64,000 nt of DNA from Neurospora tetraspora (Eukaryota > Ascomycota > Sordariomycetes > Sordariales > Sordariaceae): assembly GCF_033439725.1 (NCBI RefSeq), contig NW_026944384.1, forward strand, positions 1,178,001 to 1,242,000, given 5' to 3'. A program made the translations under genes and the position numbers. Below are positions 33,235 to 45,142 of this stretch, piece by piece (position 1 is the first letter of the stretch; each line of letters begins with the position of its first letter). The notes under the pieces are model-generated. The model had not been told where the DNA came from, made no database searches, and worked only from the letters and a program-made list of their open reading frames with translations.

Positions 33235-36200
33235 ATTGGAACAGGGTACACCGCGGAAACTCATGTTGCAACCTCACTTGTTCTAGCCGCGTAAGCCAGC
33301 ACACAAGTGTTGACTCAATTCTTGCGCACGATGATGGACTATGGAAAGATCCAAAGCGCTGCTGACTACAGCCCCTGACATGAAGAAGTCCTGCATTTTT
33401 GAATGGTTTGGCAACAGACAACTGAGACATTGATCAAAGGTTCGAGCGAACGACATGGAGACACCTGTACCCGGGTACCTTTTGACATCACAGACTCAAG
33501 TGGCGCACCTGAAGGCGAGGATAGCTGTCTCAGGCCTGATTACGACGACTTCCTCGCTGATTTCCAGCACGGTATGTCCTCTCAACGACCGAAATCGACG
33601 ACATACATAGGGCGGCGCGACTTTAGACGGACGCTTGCAGACTTGAATATTCTGATAGGTCATGGTTCTTGGCTCCCCCAAGCAGCTATGGAGGAGCAAC
33701 TCCCTTGACAAGGTCATAATAAACTCGACCTCGAGCCTGTTTGGGAAAATGGTTGTGGGCTCTGTGCCTCGAGAGCTGTTCAAGTTGGATACCACTGCGA
33801 GACCTCAAGGACTCGGTAGGTAGTTTGCTAACTGGCGGTCTACGTGATCAATACCGGACTAGTGGTTTCAACGAAGGTGAAGTGGGAGGCGTTTCCTCGT
33901 TTCCGTTAGGCCGTCACAGCCCACAGACAAATATATTGAACTGGGATCATTATCGGTTGCCCTGCCGCTGACTCGAGTCTTGGGTAGGTCGACATGAAAT
34001 CTCTCGCGTTAGGCCATTGTGGCAGACTGGCAGTGCATCCGTATGGCAGGGATGAGCTGCCGGATCAGCAGCCGCCAAGCGAACAGGAAGTTGCCCCAGA
34101 GCTACCTTGCGGCGACTGACAGGTACAGGTCTCACATACTGTCATCTCGTGCCGCCAGCTCGACACAGAAGCCGAGTGGTAAACAGAGATCGAGCCAGTA
34201 GAGACAAAGCTGGCTTAACCCTCATCGAGCAGATATCATGTTAGCACCTTTCCAGGTAGACCTACGAGGCATGAGAAGCCCAAAGAAAATGGCATGTTTA
34301 GGACGTACCTGACGTTGAGGGGAACTCCGGTGCAAGTGCCCATGATCCTCGCTTGCACGATACAGACCCCCCAGTTGGAAAGCCACCGGAGGTCTTTCCG
34401 GAAGAGCTACGGACCAGTTACAGGACATTAAAATGCGAAAGGTAAGTGCCCCTAAATCCTTACCAGGGCGTTATTGGCCCGGATGCAATCCTCATCTGGC
34501 ACCATGACCATCATGGAGAAAGGCACATGGCTCAACATGCATCGGCAGTGAAGACTCTTTTCCCCTCCTTCCCCTCCTCAACTTTGCCGGGAAAGCCTTA
34601 GCGCTGTTACTCTCGAAAGAGGCGCAGCTGTGCACTAATGCCAGACCATGAGGTTGTCTGGCATGGACCTGCCTGTCCTCTGTCCGAGAGCTTTTTTTTG
34701 CTCGCCGAAGAGTCACGAATGCCAAGACTTTTCGGATAATAGGGGTTGAATGTTTACTATCTGATGGGGCCAATCCGTCAATGTAACGTAAAAAGAGGCC
34801 CTCAACGTCTGGTGTTTCAGCTTCGAGGGCCAGAACAGAACAGCTCGCTTCTTTTATCCCAGTTCATCGACGTCTTGCCGCTCACATGAAAAAGATCGAG
34901 TGTAAGAGATCAAATTAAGCATGATTACCCTTGATCGACGCTACCGGCACTGGACTGCACTGTGACGTAGGGCTGAAGGGGTAACAGCTCCACCCGAACC
35001 GAACCCTTGGGTTGACATCTCAAGATTTACCACTTCTCACGGGATATGCGCCCGGTTTCATGGAGCTATGCGGGCATGGGCATGATGATCATGCTTGATA
35101 TCCAGACCAAAAGTCAAATCAAACATCGTCAGAGTAATCGAATTCTACCTCCAACAGCACTGGTAGGTAGTCTAGCCCGGTCTTTTTCCGTCCTTTCTTA
35201 CCGTAACCACGTACATCCTTCTACTCAATCATGGTGTTCACACCCTCGGAAATGCGGCATGGACAAGTTGATCCAAAAACCGGAAGCCATCCCGAGCCTG
35301 TGCGCCTGTGTTTCCCATGAGACCAGGCTCCCAATGCGTGCCACCACTCCGCTTGAGACTTCGTAAACCAAACCACTCCGGTCCACTCCTTTTTTGTGTC
35401 TTTTCTGGAAGGATAATAACATTACACAAGACACAAGACACGAGTGAGAGAGATAACACGGGTACGGGTAGAAAGCAAGAATGTTTTTATTTTTCTTTCC
35501 TTATTCCAGCGGATCAGTGTCTGTGGTGCTGTGGTTACTGTGTGCTGTGTGATGACTGCCTGTCTGCCAGGACATGTTGTGCGACCGTGCTTAGATTGCT
35601 ATATTGGATGTTCTTCGCGAGCCGGGCGTGCTGGGCTGGCTCTCGTTGATGAATGAATGATTGTAGTTAACATGTGGTAGAAGATAGAGTGCGTTTGTTT
35701 GTGAGTGGCTGGCAGAAGCAAGAGTGGATGGCATTTGATAGGCTAGAAGAGATAGAAAAGGAACAAGCCGGGCAACGCAACGCCTGCCGAGTGGAGTGAA
35801 GTACATGGAAGAAATCAAGTGGTGAGACTTATCGCAACACAGAAAACTTCGATAAAAGCTGGAAGGCAGCTGAACAAGCATAGCTGAATCAAGGTATGCA
35901 TCATTCATTCACGCAATACAGAGAGAACCAAAACGACCCATCATCAATCAGCTCTGGTCCACATGTCGCTCTCAATCAAGTGCCCTCTGGCATAATGCTT
36001 CCACTTCCACTTCCAGTCACCTTCTAGAGTCCGTTCGACCCTCTTTCCCTTGTCGCCATGACCATGGCGCAAATAACCACTCGAGAAACATTTAGACCGA
36101 AAGACACCAAAGCAACCACTGAAATGAAGGGGAAAAGATTATCACCAAGGAAATTCATCAATAACCCCAGTCATTAAACATTGTCTAAGCTCAATATACT

Positions 36201-36710
36201 TCGCGCGCGCCGATTGATATCCTCCTTCACGATCATCGCATATCCGTTCGCCCGTCGGTGAAGTAAAGAAAAGGTATGAAAAGTATGGTATATAGTTAGA
36301 TATGAAAAAGAATATGGTATTGGTATGTAGTGGTATCATCGCGTGTTCCGTGTCATAACGTCATATCATGAAGTATTGCTGTCGTTCGTTCATGAGCGTG
36401 TGGGTGTGTGTGGTATATTTTTCTCCTCCCTTCTTTTCTGCACCCCTCCCTCTTCTCTCATCTCCCCTGCTCTTTCCGCTTCCTCGTCTTCCTCCAAGTC
36501 CCATGTGAAAAGCTCGCTTATGTTGGCTTTCCAATGTCCAATTCTCGTATCCAGTCATTCGGATCCCGGTGACACATGGCTTATGGCTTGTTTGGATGCC
36601 TGTGTCTAACCACACCACACACCACACCATCACCCGCCGGCAGGCATGGCGTGCTCCTCCCCTCATCCCTTATCCCTTACTCGTGGTATCGTGCGTATTT
36701 TTCTCTCCTT
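33235..36710. other. 3.5-kb stretch without a supported gene
   Basis: It lies between the MITE cluster and the 3' end of the patatin-like gene. Short frames on both strands overlap and carry no motifs. The part 35440-35910 is AT-richer, and 36410-36500 is a pyrimidine-rich tract. Nothing here can be supported as a gene or RNA from sequence alone. Confidence 0.4.
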
Positions 36711-38824
36711 TCACCTCACATTATAATTAGGTTTCCTCGCCATGTTCACAACAGGCGGCTCCTCGTCCTCCTCAATCGGATACGGCACATACGCAGCCGG
36801 CAGGGTATTCTGCCTGCCATTGGGACTAACCGGCGAGATCAGTCCGTCCGCCGAGGACAGGGGCGTCTTGGGCGGGAGTGGTGGTGGCTCTATCCTCGGC
36901 GGGTACTGGAAGTGCTGCTGGTACTGCTGGTTCTGGTACCAGGGATATTGGGGGTGTCTGGGCTGGTCGTCTTCGGTGACGATGGCGATCTTATCTTGCC
37001 CTGAGGCGTTGCGCCATTGTGCGGGGGTTGGGGCGATGGCGACGAGTTTATCTGAGTCGTCGGTCCCGGATGGGACTGGAGGAGGGACGGCGGGGGCTGG
37101 GCGACTGGGCGCTAGGTGGCTGCTGCTACTTCTTGCCGAGTGAACGCGCTCGGCTGAGGATCTGGGTGAGGGGGTGTTGATGCCGTTGGCGCTATGTCCT
37201 GGGACCGAGAGTGCGTCGATGCCGGATTCGTAGGACTGTCGGCTTGGTGGCGTGCCGAGTCGCTGGGGAGGGTAGGTTGGGATGTCGCCAGGTAGTTCGA
37301 CGGCCAGGGGCATGGAAATGCTGGGGGTAGTCTTGATGAACTCGGGGATGGGGCCAGGTGCGTTGCTGTTGCTGCTGGCACGCTCCCATCGCTGCTTTGC
37401 GAAGTGGATTTTTCCGAGCTTGGCCGATGCGCCCTGGACCATTCTCTGCTCGTCGTCCCGCTGCAAATATCGCCTCGTGTTTGTGCTGATGTCGGATAAC
37501 CTGTGCCACTCGTTCATACCAAACTCGCCAACGCCGACCTCAACGTTGAAGCGGTAGTAGTTCTCGATGTTGACGCCGCGCTTTACCAGGTGTTCCTTCT
37601 TCATCATCTCGTGGATCTTCTCGCAATTTTCGATCTTGGCGATCAACTTCCTCCTTGCGTCCGCGAACTCGCCCATAAACCCCTCGTACCAAAGAGTAGA
37701 GTTCATATCACTCCCCTTGGGCCGCTTTCCCGTCCCGACACTGACGAAGACACCGACTTCCCGTCCCGGCCACTCGTTGACCACAGCTTCATCCAGGGCG
37801 TACATGGAAGGGTTGAAGAGACCAGCACCATCGTCGTGGAATACGGACTGGCCGATCTGTATGGGCTTGAAGGCAAGTCCAATGGCGCAGGTGGCTCGGC
37901 CCGCTTGCCAAATCGTGCAGTCAAATTCGGGGGCTGGTTCCTTTCTCGAGTCGTAGGAGCGAAGCACGGCTGGCTTCGCATTTCTTGGAGACCCCTTGTA
38001 CATGGCAGTTACGGCGCTGAACATTTGTTAGCGATTCATCTTTTAACTCGGTGTTCGTTACGTCCATACGTTTTTGTGCGGTTCTCCCTTTCATCGTAAA
38101 GACGAGCATGGGGATTTCCCCAGCGAGAAGAAAAGGCCGGCCTTGTTGATTGTGCGCTGTGACTCCTTGCGCTGAAACTCACGACACTGGCATTGCTGGA
38201 GTGTCTTCTGGGATAAGAAGAGGCGGCGCTTGAGCGGGAGACGGCACTCAAAGGACTGAAAGTATCTTGCACGGCGCCGTCGTTTCCTTCCCCCTCGTTG
38301 ATGGTATGTTCCCTCACGCAGTCCTGAATAGCTTCCTCCAACTTTGTCGCCTTGAACACGGTAGATCGGTAGGGAATGCCGGCAATAGTCTTGTCCGTCT
38401 CGAAGACCTTGCGGGTAAGGCGCACATAGAGTTCCTTGCATGTCTCGAGATCAAGTCGTAGCCTTCCCAGCATAATCGCAATCAGGCCGCCGGTGCCGGT
38501 GCCGACGATAAGATCGAAGTGGTCGCATGGTTTGGGAATCTCGGAGCGGCGAGGTGCTCTGCCTTCGATTTCGACAAAGGTGCGGTGCATCAACTCTTGG
38601 ATGATGAGGAACATGGAATAGCCACGGACGCCTCCGCCATCTGTCACGGTGTTAGTTAGCCCATGTTAAAACGGGGTTTGGATTGTTTCAACGCATGGCG
38701 CATAAATCGGGAAGTTGTGTTTGATGCGCACAGGGAAAGGATTCTGGGGGAGAGACCCACCGAGCGATAAGATGCGCAAAGGCGGCCCTTTTGTTGTATC
38801 TTTTCTCTTGAGCCCACCCTCCAT
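36711..38824 (-). CDS. patatin-like phospholipase-fold protein lacking the nucleophile Ser
   Basis: Three exons (38824-38761, 38640-38070, 38016-36711) give 646 aa; introns are 120 and 53 nt with CTAAC branch points. The patatin fold is clear: RILSLDGGGVRGYSMFLI with the oxyanion-hole loop DGGGVRG (residues 22-28), then FDLIVGTGTGGLIAIMLGRL, and later VFHDDGAGLFNP with the dyad Asp-Gly-Ala (Asp at about 274). In active patatins the second motif is GxSxG; here residue 70 is Gly (codon GGC), so the Ser of the Ser-Asp dyad is missing while the Asp stays. AVTAMYKGSP and RSYDSRKEP are also family blocks. The C-terminal 250 residues are Pro/Ser-rich and disordered (LPPKTPLSSADG), perhaps a binding tail. 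Either a pseudoenzyme or a catalytically rewired subgroup; the fold is certain, the activity is not. The start at 38824 is the only in-frame ATG before the DGGG loop. Confidence 0.9.
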
Positions 38825-40170
38825 CTTGTTTATACTTCTAGTGTTGATTTCCTGGAGATGCGCTCTCGCAGATATGGCGACGAGGCTAAGGTGGATTTTT
38901 TGTAGTGTCTGGTTTGCGACTTTGGTGGATTTGTGCCTTACGGGCGAAGGTTGCGAACCCGAGGAATGCGCCCGCAAATGCGGGTGACCACACAGGTAGT
39001 AGAACTAGTGGCCTTACTGCTGCAGTGGGAGGGTATCGCTGCGGATGCTGGTGTCACTTGGTTCGAAAGCGTCGAGGGCGTGGACGGCGTGGAGGGGACC
39101 TTGCAGCGCTTGATGGCTCACTGGTGCAGAATGACGGGAATCTAGATGGCACTGACGTTGGTGACGCAGGAGCTCGGGCCAGACGGGAAACGATCGACTG
39201 CAATAACCGCCACACCTGCAGCTTCAAAGTCTGGTTAATATCAGGTCCAAGACGAGTTGAGTCGTCGGTAGTTGATTTCTGCTGTTGGTGTTGGTGTTGT
39301 TGCCGTTGTCGTTGGGAAAGAAGAGAACCCAAGACGGTCAACATTTTGATATTCAAACAAGTTGGCCTCCCTCCCTTCGAAAATCCAAATCCGTACCCGC
39401 CGAGCGTTGCCGTGGACAAATGTGGCAGTGCAGAAGTTCAGTAAGCTCGCGCGAGCCCGAGCCCCGAGTCAAAGCAAAAAGTCACGTTGCTTGCTTATAA
39501 AAACCGCATGCCAAGGGAACAACCCAGCACAGTCACTCGCGTCAGTATGGCATCTTGTCGTCTGATGTCTGTACGCAGATGACCTTTTGGAGACCTTCCT
39601 TTCACATGAAGCGATGTGAAGTGATGCTCGACCAAACAAATGTGTTGGTGACCGCCGCCCCAGAGCTGGGCATATCTCGAAGCTTGGAGCTGATTGGCTG
39701 AGCCAGGAGATAGACTTGCAGCATAAAATGGCCCCAAGAGCGGTTATCGAAGTTTCCATCGACAACCACAGAAAAGAGAAGCCCTGATCGGCGACGAGGT
39801 TACTCCATGGAGAGAAGTGCGGAGGATATGCACAGTCGTCGAATCATTGGCTGTCATTTGATACCAAACCGACAAAGCTCTCCAAAGTTACGATGGAGAA
39901 CTCGTGGAGAGGTGGCGGTGCGAGCATAGCCTAGTCCTGTTCAGGAATAGCGTGCCAAGCCAGAAATGACGGACTTAAGTTGACATTGGAGAATTGATAA
40001 AGAAGGGCGGCCCATCCCGCCAAGGCCGACTGCATCAAACTTAAACTTTCAAGACACTTGCAGAATACAACAAAAAGTCAGTCACCTCAAGGAGATTGAG
40101 ATGGCTCAAACGGACAAGAAACGGACGGTGGTTAAATGGAGAAATCAAGGATGCAGTGGATTCTCAAGCC
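38825..40170. other. divergent promoter region of the patatin-like and HAM1-like genes
   Basis: The two genes point away from each other, so this 1.8-kb stretch (to 40636) holds both promoters. A TTGGTG/GTTGTTG-rich patch occurs at 39270-39330. No gene is supported. Confidence 0.4.
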
Positions 40171-40234
40171 ATTGTTTTACTCTTAGGCCAATGGTTTTAC
40201 TCTTAGGCCAATGGTTTTACTCTTAGGCCAATGG
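40171..40234. repeat. three tandem 20-bp units each carrying a CCAAT box
   Basis: The unit ATGGTTTTACTCTTAGGCCA is repeated three times (first copy ATTG instead of ATGG), followed by ATGG, so each junction makes GGCCAATGG with a CCAAT box on the + strand. It is about 400 bp upstream of the HAM1-like start codon. CCAAT boxes bind the HAP/NF-Y complex in fungi; three copies at two-helical-turn spacing could form a promoter element, but it may also be a plain minisatellite. Confidence 0.7.
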
Positions 40235-40636
40235 AGAGCCAACCTCTGCGCTTCCTTCCCTTCTGGTTGGCGGTCTCAAACACGAATGGCTAGCGCTTTC
40301 CGGTGTTCTTAGACACTGAAACGCGTGGAGTGCGGGGCGCCACTTATACCTCTCCAAGATGAACGACGTCATCGTGATTGCTGTGCTACTGGCAGCTGCT
40401 TCCTTACAACACAGCAATGCACCAACTGCATTCTCATGTGCGCCTATAACCCAGCTACCAAGCAACTGACGATGCTGGGCTTCGATTACCGGGGGAGATA
40501 AGATTTACAACCTCCAACAACGTCCTTACATTCCCGTCTGTCGCCTTGGCAAGACAACCACAAAGGGGAACTAAATAAGTTGGTGCTTGTCGCTGTCACT
40601 GTCACTGTCAACACCAGCGTCCACATCGACACCGCC

Positions 40637-42935
40637 ATGGATCTGATATCGTCGTGCTTTGGAGGAGGCCGTATAAGGCTTCCGGACGAGGAGGAGCCGC
40701 TGTTGTCTCATTACGACGATGATACCGCGTTACAGAGACAGCTGCACCAGAAATTGCACACCTACCAGATGTTGCGTGCCCTTTCCAAGGGGTACATGCC
40801 ATCCAACGACCAAGCCATCACCAACCTGAGAACCCTTCTCTCCTCCGACATTCTGAATCCAGACAACTCCGGCCTCAGCGACTCGGGACGGGCACTTGTC
40901 TTTTACTCCAGGAAATGGATTACCCAACTCATCCAGCTCTTGGAGCACAAGAACAGCAAAGACCAGATTCAGGACTTCCTGTGGTACCTCTCCAAGGCTC
41001 GCGTGTCCGTCGACATGGAACACATTGCTGAGCGTGCTACCAAGGCTAGAGCCAAGGCTGATACCGCTGCTGGTAAGTTCTCGTACCAGCCTTCGTCTAC
41101 AGGCATAGGTACTGATGCTCATGTCTACAACAGCGTACAAGAGCATCCAGACAGTCGGGTCGTTGCTCTTGACCAACTCCGACTTCCGCCTCTTCCTCTC
41201 GGATCTCGGTGTGGTTTCTCGCGAGGTCTTCCGCGACACTGCCTTTGCCCTCTCTGCCGCATCCAAAGAGGCAGCCAAGCGCCTGGAACCTTCCAAAGAA
41301 GAGAAAGAATCCGTAGCGAAACCAGGGAATGACGAGACAGCCGACAAACCGGTCCAGCAGGACTTGGAGGATCAGGCTGCCGAGGTGGGGCAGGTGCTTG
41401 GAGACACTGCAGCCACTGTGGCCCAGGAAGCCGAAAGTAGCATCATCAACAAGTTACAAAGCGACGAGACGGATACCCTGCTATACCGCCTCAAGCAGGC
41501 CGTCACCAAGCTGCGAGACCGCAGGGATTATTCGGATTCAGTATCGACATTCTCGCTCCTCCTAAAACGATATGCCATGGTATACTCGCGCATCGCTCGC
41601 GATACACTTCAGGCTGCCGACGAAGACGTTGATCGTAATCCAGAAACGGACAAGGCTCTGGAGAACTTCTGGCTCTTTATCAAGTCCTTTGGCGACCAGA
41701 AAGATTGGGAGGAACTGGAAAAGAGGTTCAAGCTGGTCATGGATCATGGTCATAGCGACCCCGAATTTGAGAAGTTGATCGGTGAGCTAGGCAACGCTGC
41801 CCAAGAGATGTTCACCGACCCATCCTTCTTCGACCATGCCGAGGAGCGTTTCCAGGATCTCCGAGACCACTCCCGACAGCTCGCTGCTCGCTCTTCCCTG
41901 CGTGATGACATTGATGGCTTGTTGTCACAATTGCAATCCACCTTCCAGGCTGTTATGCGTGATCGTGATATCTCTGACCTGCTCAAGACGTCAGCCACCA
42001 TCGCCAAGATCTTGTCGCCGAAACACCACTACACCAACACAGACCTTGTGACCGACTGCATCCACGTCTTTGTTCCATTGCTCATCCAAGGAATCAACTA
42101 CATTCCTATTCCCAGGTTGGAGATCTCCACGCCAGAACTTGACCTCTTGCTTGAAAACCTCATTCTTGAGCCTGGCAAGACCATTAACCACACATCTTTC
42201 TTCCCATACAAGCTCCGTATTGAGACCCTCAACGACATTGAAATCCGCAAGGCCAGATTCCGTACAACATCAGCCATGAAAAGTCTAGTGAGAATCAAGC
42301 TCGATGGACTCTCGGTCCGCGCCGAAGAAGTCGGGTTCTGGATGAAGGCTCACACAGGACTACTGCGCTACGTGGACGAAGGAATTGCTTCCTTTGCCAT
42401 GGACGAACGAGGCATGGACCTCGAAATCGACGTCGAGATCGGCCGTGACAGGATGGATAAGATCATCTCCCTCCGCAGCGTCCGATGCGAAATCCACAAA
42501 CTCGACTTCACCTTGCGCCAGAGCAAGTTCAGCTGGTTTGCATGGCTCTTCAAGCCCTTCATGAAGCCCGTTATCAAGAAGACCATAGAGATGAAAGTCG
42601 CTATGGCCATCGCCGAGTCCTTGCGGTTCGCCAACCGCGAGATCCTCTTTGCTAGGGAGAGACTCCGCGCCACGCTGATTGCGAATCCGGATGATCTCAA
42701 GACGTTCTTCAAGGCTGTCTTGGCGAGGTTGACGCCTCCTGATGATCCGGATCTCAATGTCCGGGTGGGTGTTACGGATCCCGGAAGGGGCGTGTTTGAT
42801 GGGGTGTATGCTCCTGGAAGTATTGTCAAGTTGTGGAATGAGGAGGCTACGCAGGCGTCGCAGAGGATTCGGGAGAATGATCAGGATGGATGGAGGAATA
42901 GCGTGTTTGACGTTCATGCTACTTTGATGGCTTGA
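40637..42935 (+). CDS. HAM1-like (DUF4449/BPI-type) conserved fungal protein
   Basis: Two exons (40637-41072, 41134-42935) give 745 aa; the intron is 61 nt with GTAAGT, a CTGAT branch and a CAG acceptor. The layout fits the HAM1-like N- and C-terminal families: an N-terminal helical region (about residues 1-200) with LRALSKGYMPSNDQAITNLR and KWITQLIQLLEHKN, a charged linker with KEEKESV, a long helical middle (RDYSDSVSTFSLLLKRYAMV), and a C-terminal lipid-binding-like region with PIPRLEISTPELDLLLENL, VRIKLDGLSVRAEEVGFWM and FVPLLIQGINYI. The last is reminiscent of bactericidal permeability-increasing (tubular lipid-binding) folds, so lipid binding is inferred, not shown. There are no signal peptide or membrane helices; an N-terminal CF pair may be acylated. 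Expression may use the CCAAT repeats about 400 bp upstream. Confidence 0.87.
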
Positions 42936-44525
42936 GGGGTGGATCAAAGGAAGAAATACTGGGGTCGTTGAAGGGTAGGTATGAAGGTATGACAGTTTCC
43001 CTTTTGATGGCACATTTTGGTGTTGTGATGGAATAGCGATATGCTTTTGGCGGCAATGACAGGTCTTACGACGGATTTGCGAGACTCCCCTATCTTAATT
43101 TTTTTGCCATTATGTTGAGATCTCTCAGTCAGATGGACTTGAAGAGAAGAGAACATATCCTGTCTTCTCACACGTAATGGTGCCTTCTACAAGGCTAGGC
43201 ACTTGTGATTATAGCGAAGGGGAAAACAAAAGCGCTAACGAAGACTTCAACTGCTCATTTCCCGCTCGCATCTTCAAAATGTAATCTTGAAACCCTTCAG
43301 AGAAACACAGGAGACCATCAAAAGCAAAACGATCTCGATCACTCAAAGCCGTTGAGAACAAAAGCAGGTATCTACAGTAGCCCGTTTCAGCCTCGAAGGT
43401 GGGCATCTCTCCGGCACACCCAAGAATGGGATCAGACCAATCGTAATCCACGAATTCCGTGCTATGACTTCATCCCAGACCTTTCTAAGACGACCACCAT
43501 CTGCCGTCTCAGCCGTTCCTATGCCGACCATAGGCCGCCGTCCTTTTAATATTCCGATTTGATGCCAAGAATTCTTGGTTTTCTTGTCGGCCTCGTTCAA
43601 AGCGGTCAGTATCAAGTTTCCCCAGTGGAACTTGCCAAGGTGAGTGCTTGTTGAACTTGTTGGAAGCGAGTCAAGCAAGCCCTGTTCTTGTGATTGTGAT
43701 ACGGCAGTACGATTGGATATTTCGTTCCGGCATTTTTCTTGTCACACGTAGACTGTACACACAGCACAGACCTTTGGAGGAAAAGGGATGAGGCCTCCCG
43801 TTACTGGCTCTGGCGTATTGGTTCGACGAGTGCCGTTAGGAGGAGGAACAAGGCAGAGAACATGGAAGGAGGAGGGTCAAAAGTACCGGTGACCAACCAC
43901 AAGTTGTTCACAGGCCAATGCGTACATGGACACAACCACGTGCCAGAATGGAGCATGGGACCTGAAACGTGGAATTCGTGAAAATCACTGAAAAGAAACG
44001 TGAGCCAAGGAAGTGTTCACTGTAGCATAGTCGTTTGCCAAGAAAAGGGGACCTTGGACATGACGAGAGCCTTACCTCCGTGCCATCCTTTACAGGGCCC
44101 TGAAGGGCTGAAGGAAGTGGCAAGCTTGGGTGAGTTTGGGTGAAGCATGATATCGGAAAGGATGGTGGTGATAAGGGAAGACTTGGCTGATGTTAGTATG
44201 CCGTGGTGTGCGGTGTGGTGTGGTGTGGTTTGGAGGGTGTGTTGATGCCCAGTTTGAAGGAAACGGGTTGTCATGTCAGGTTTGAGGTTTTGGGTTGAGG
44301 TGGGAGATTACGAGCAGTGATTGAGATCTGGTGGTGGTGATATATCTTTGTCATGCCCTCCCACAGCCGTGATTCAATCTGACTTTCTTCTGTCATTTCT
44401 TTCGACATCGCTGTTACGGACAAATCGACACCACCCAGACTTGTGGGAGATCAACCAGCATTTTACTTCTCAAACCGATCTCAATTAACAATACCATCAA
44501 CGGCCAGCCCGGCAAAACCGCCAAA
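42936..44525. other. intergenic stretch with weak coding hints only
   Basis: Two overlapping minus-strand frames (43343-43678 and 43209-43451) look partly protein-like, but no splice model joins them convincingly. A GTGTGGTGTGGTG microsatellite lies at 44203-44235, in the promoter of the MARVEL gene. No gene is supported. Confidence 0.35.
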
Positions 44526-45142
44526 ATGATTTTGGTAGACATCATCTCCATCATCCTCCGCCTCGCGGAGCTCGCCTTCGCAACCATCGTCGCCGCCCTC
44601 AACGGACGCTTCCTGCACGCCGTGCGCGGCACCTCATCATGGGATCTCGGTCGACACATCTACACCGAAGTGGTGGCGGGCCTGTCCATTCTCTTCGCCA
44701 TCATCTGGCTGTTCCCCTTCTCGAGCTCGTTTATCCACTGGCCTATGGACTTGGTCATTTCGATCATGTGGTTTGTGAGCTTTGGTTTGTTGGTTAATTG
44801 GTTGAATGGGGCTTGTGGGTAAGTGTCCCCGGTTTTCACCAGCAGGAAGGGGAGGGGAGATGGACAGATGCTAACGAGTGGGCAGATATGTCTTTGACTG
44901 GGATAATGTTGGGTTTAATGGTGTGGGCTGTGGTGAGTGGAAGGCTACGGTTGCCTTTGCCTTCCTCAGCGCCATTTGCTGGCTTGTTAGTGCTTTGGTT
45001 GGGTAAGTTTATTACTTGTTTCCTTGGGAAAATTTCTCCAGATGCTAACATATCGAATAGTCTCTACTGGGTTCGTCGCCGTACCCGCGCTCCCGTTGAT
45101 GCGGGCTACCCTCGTCGCCGCTGGTACCGTTCTCGCGTCTAA
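44526..45142 (+). CDS. MARVEL-domain integral membrane protein
   Basis: Three exons (44526-44818, 44886-45002, 45061-45142) give 163 aa; introns are 67 and 58 nt, both with GCTAAC branch points. Four hydrophobic segments are visible: VDIISIILRLAELAFATIVA, AGLSILFAIIWLF, LVISIMWFVSFGLLVNWL, and TVAFAFLSAICWLVSALVGL. Between the third and fourth lies the short loop CGYVFDW...GCGEWKA, the loop pattern of small fungal MARVEL proteins. The C-terminal tail is Arg-rich (WVRRRTRAP, PRRRWYRSR). Family members organise membrane domains and vesicle apposition; the role here is not known. The third exon is required, since reading on gives an immediate stop. Confidence 0.88.

Noticed and set aside
43209-43678. 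Two protein-like overlapping minus frames
   Set aside because: No splice model joins them in phase with canonical signals, and no family was recognised.
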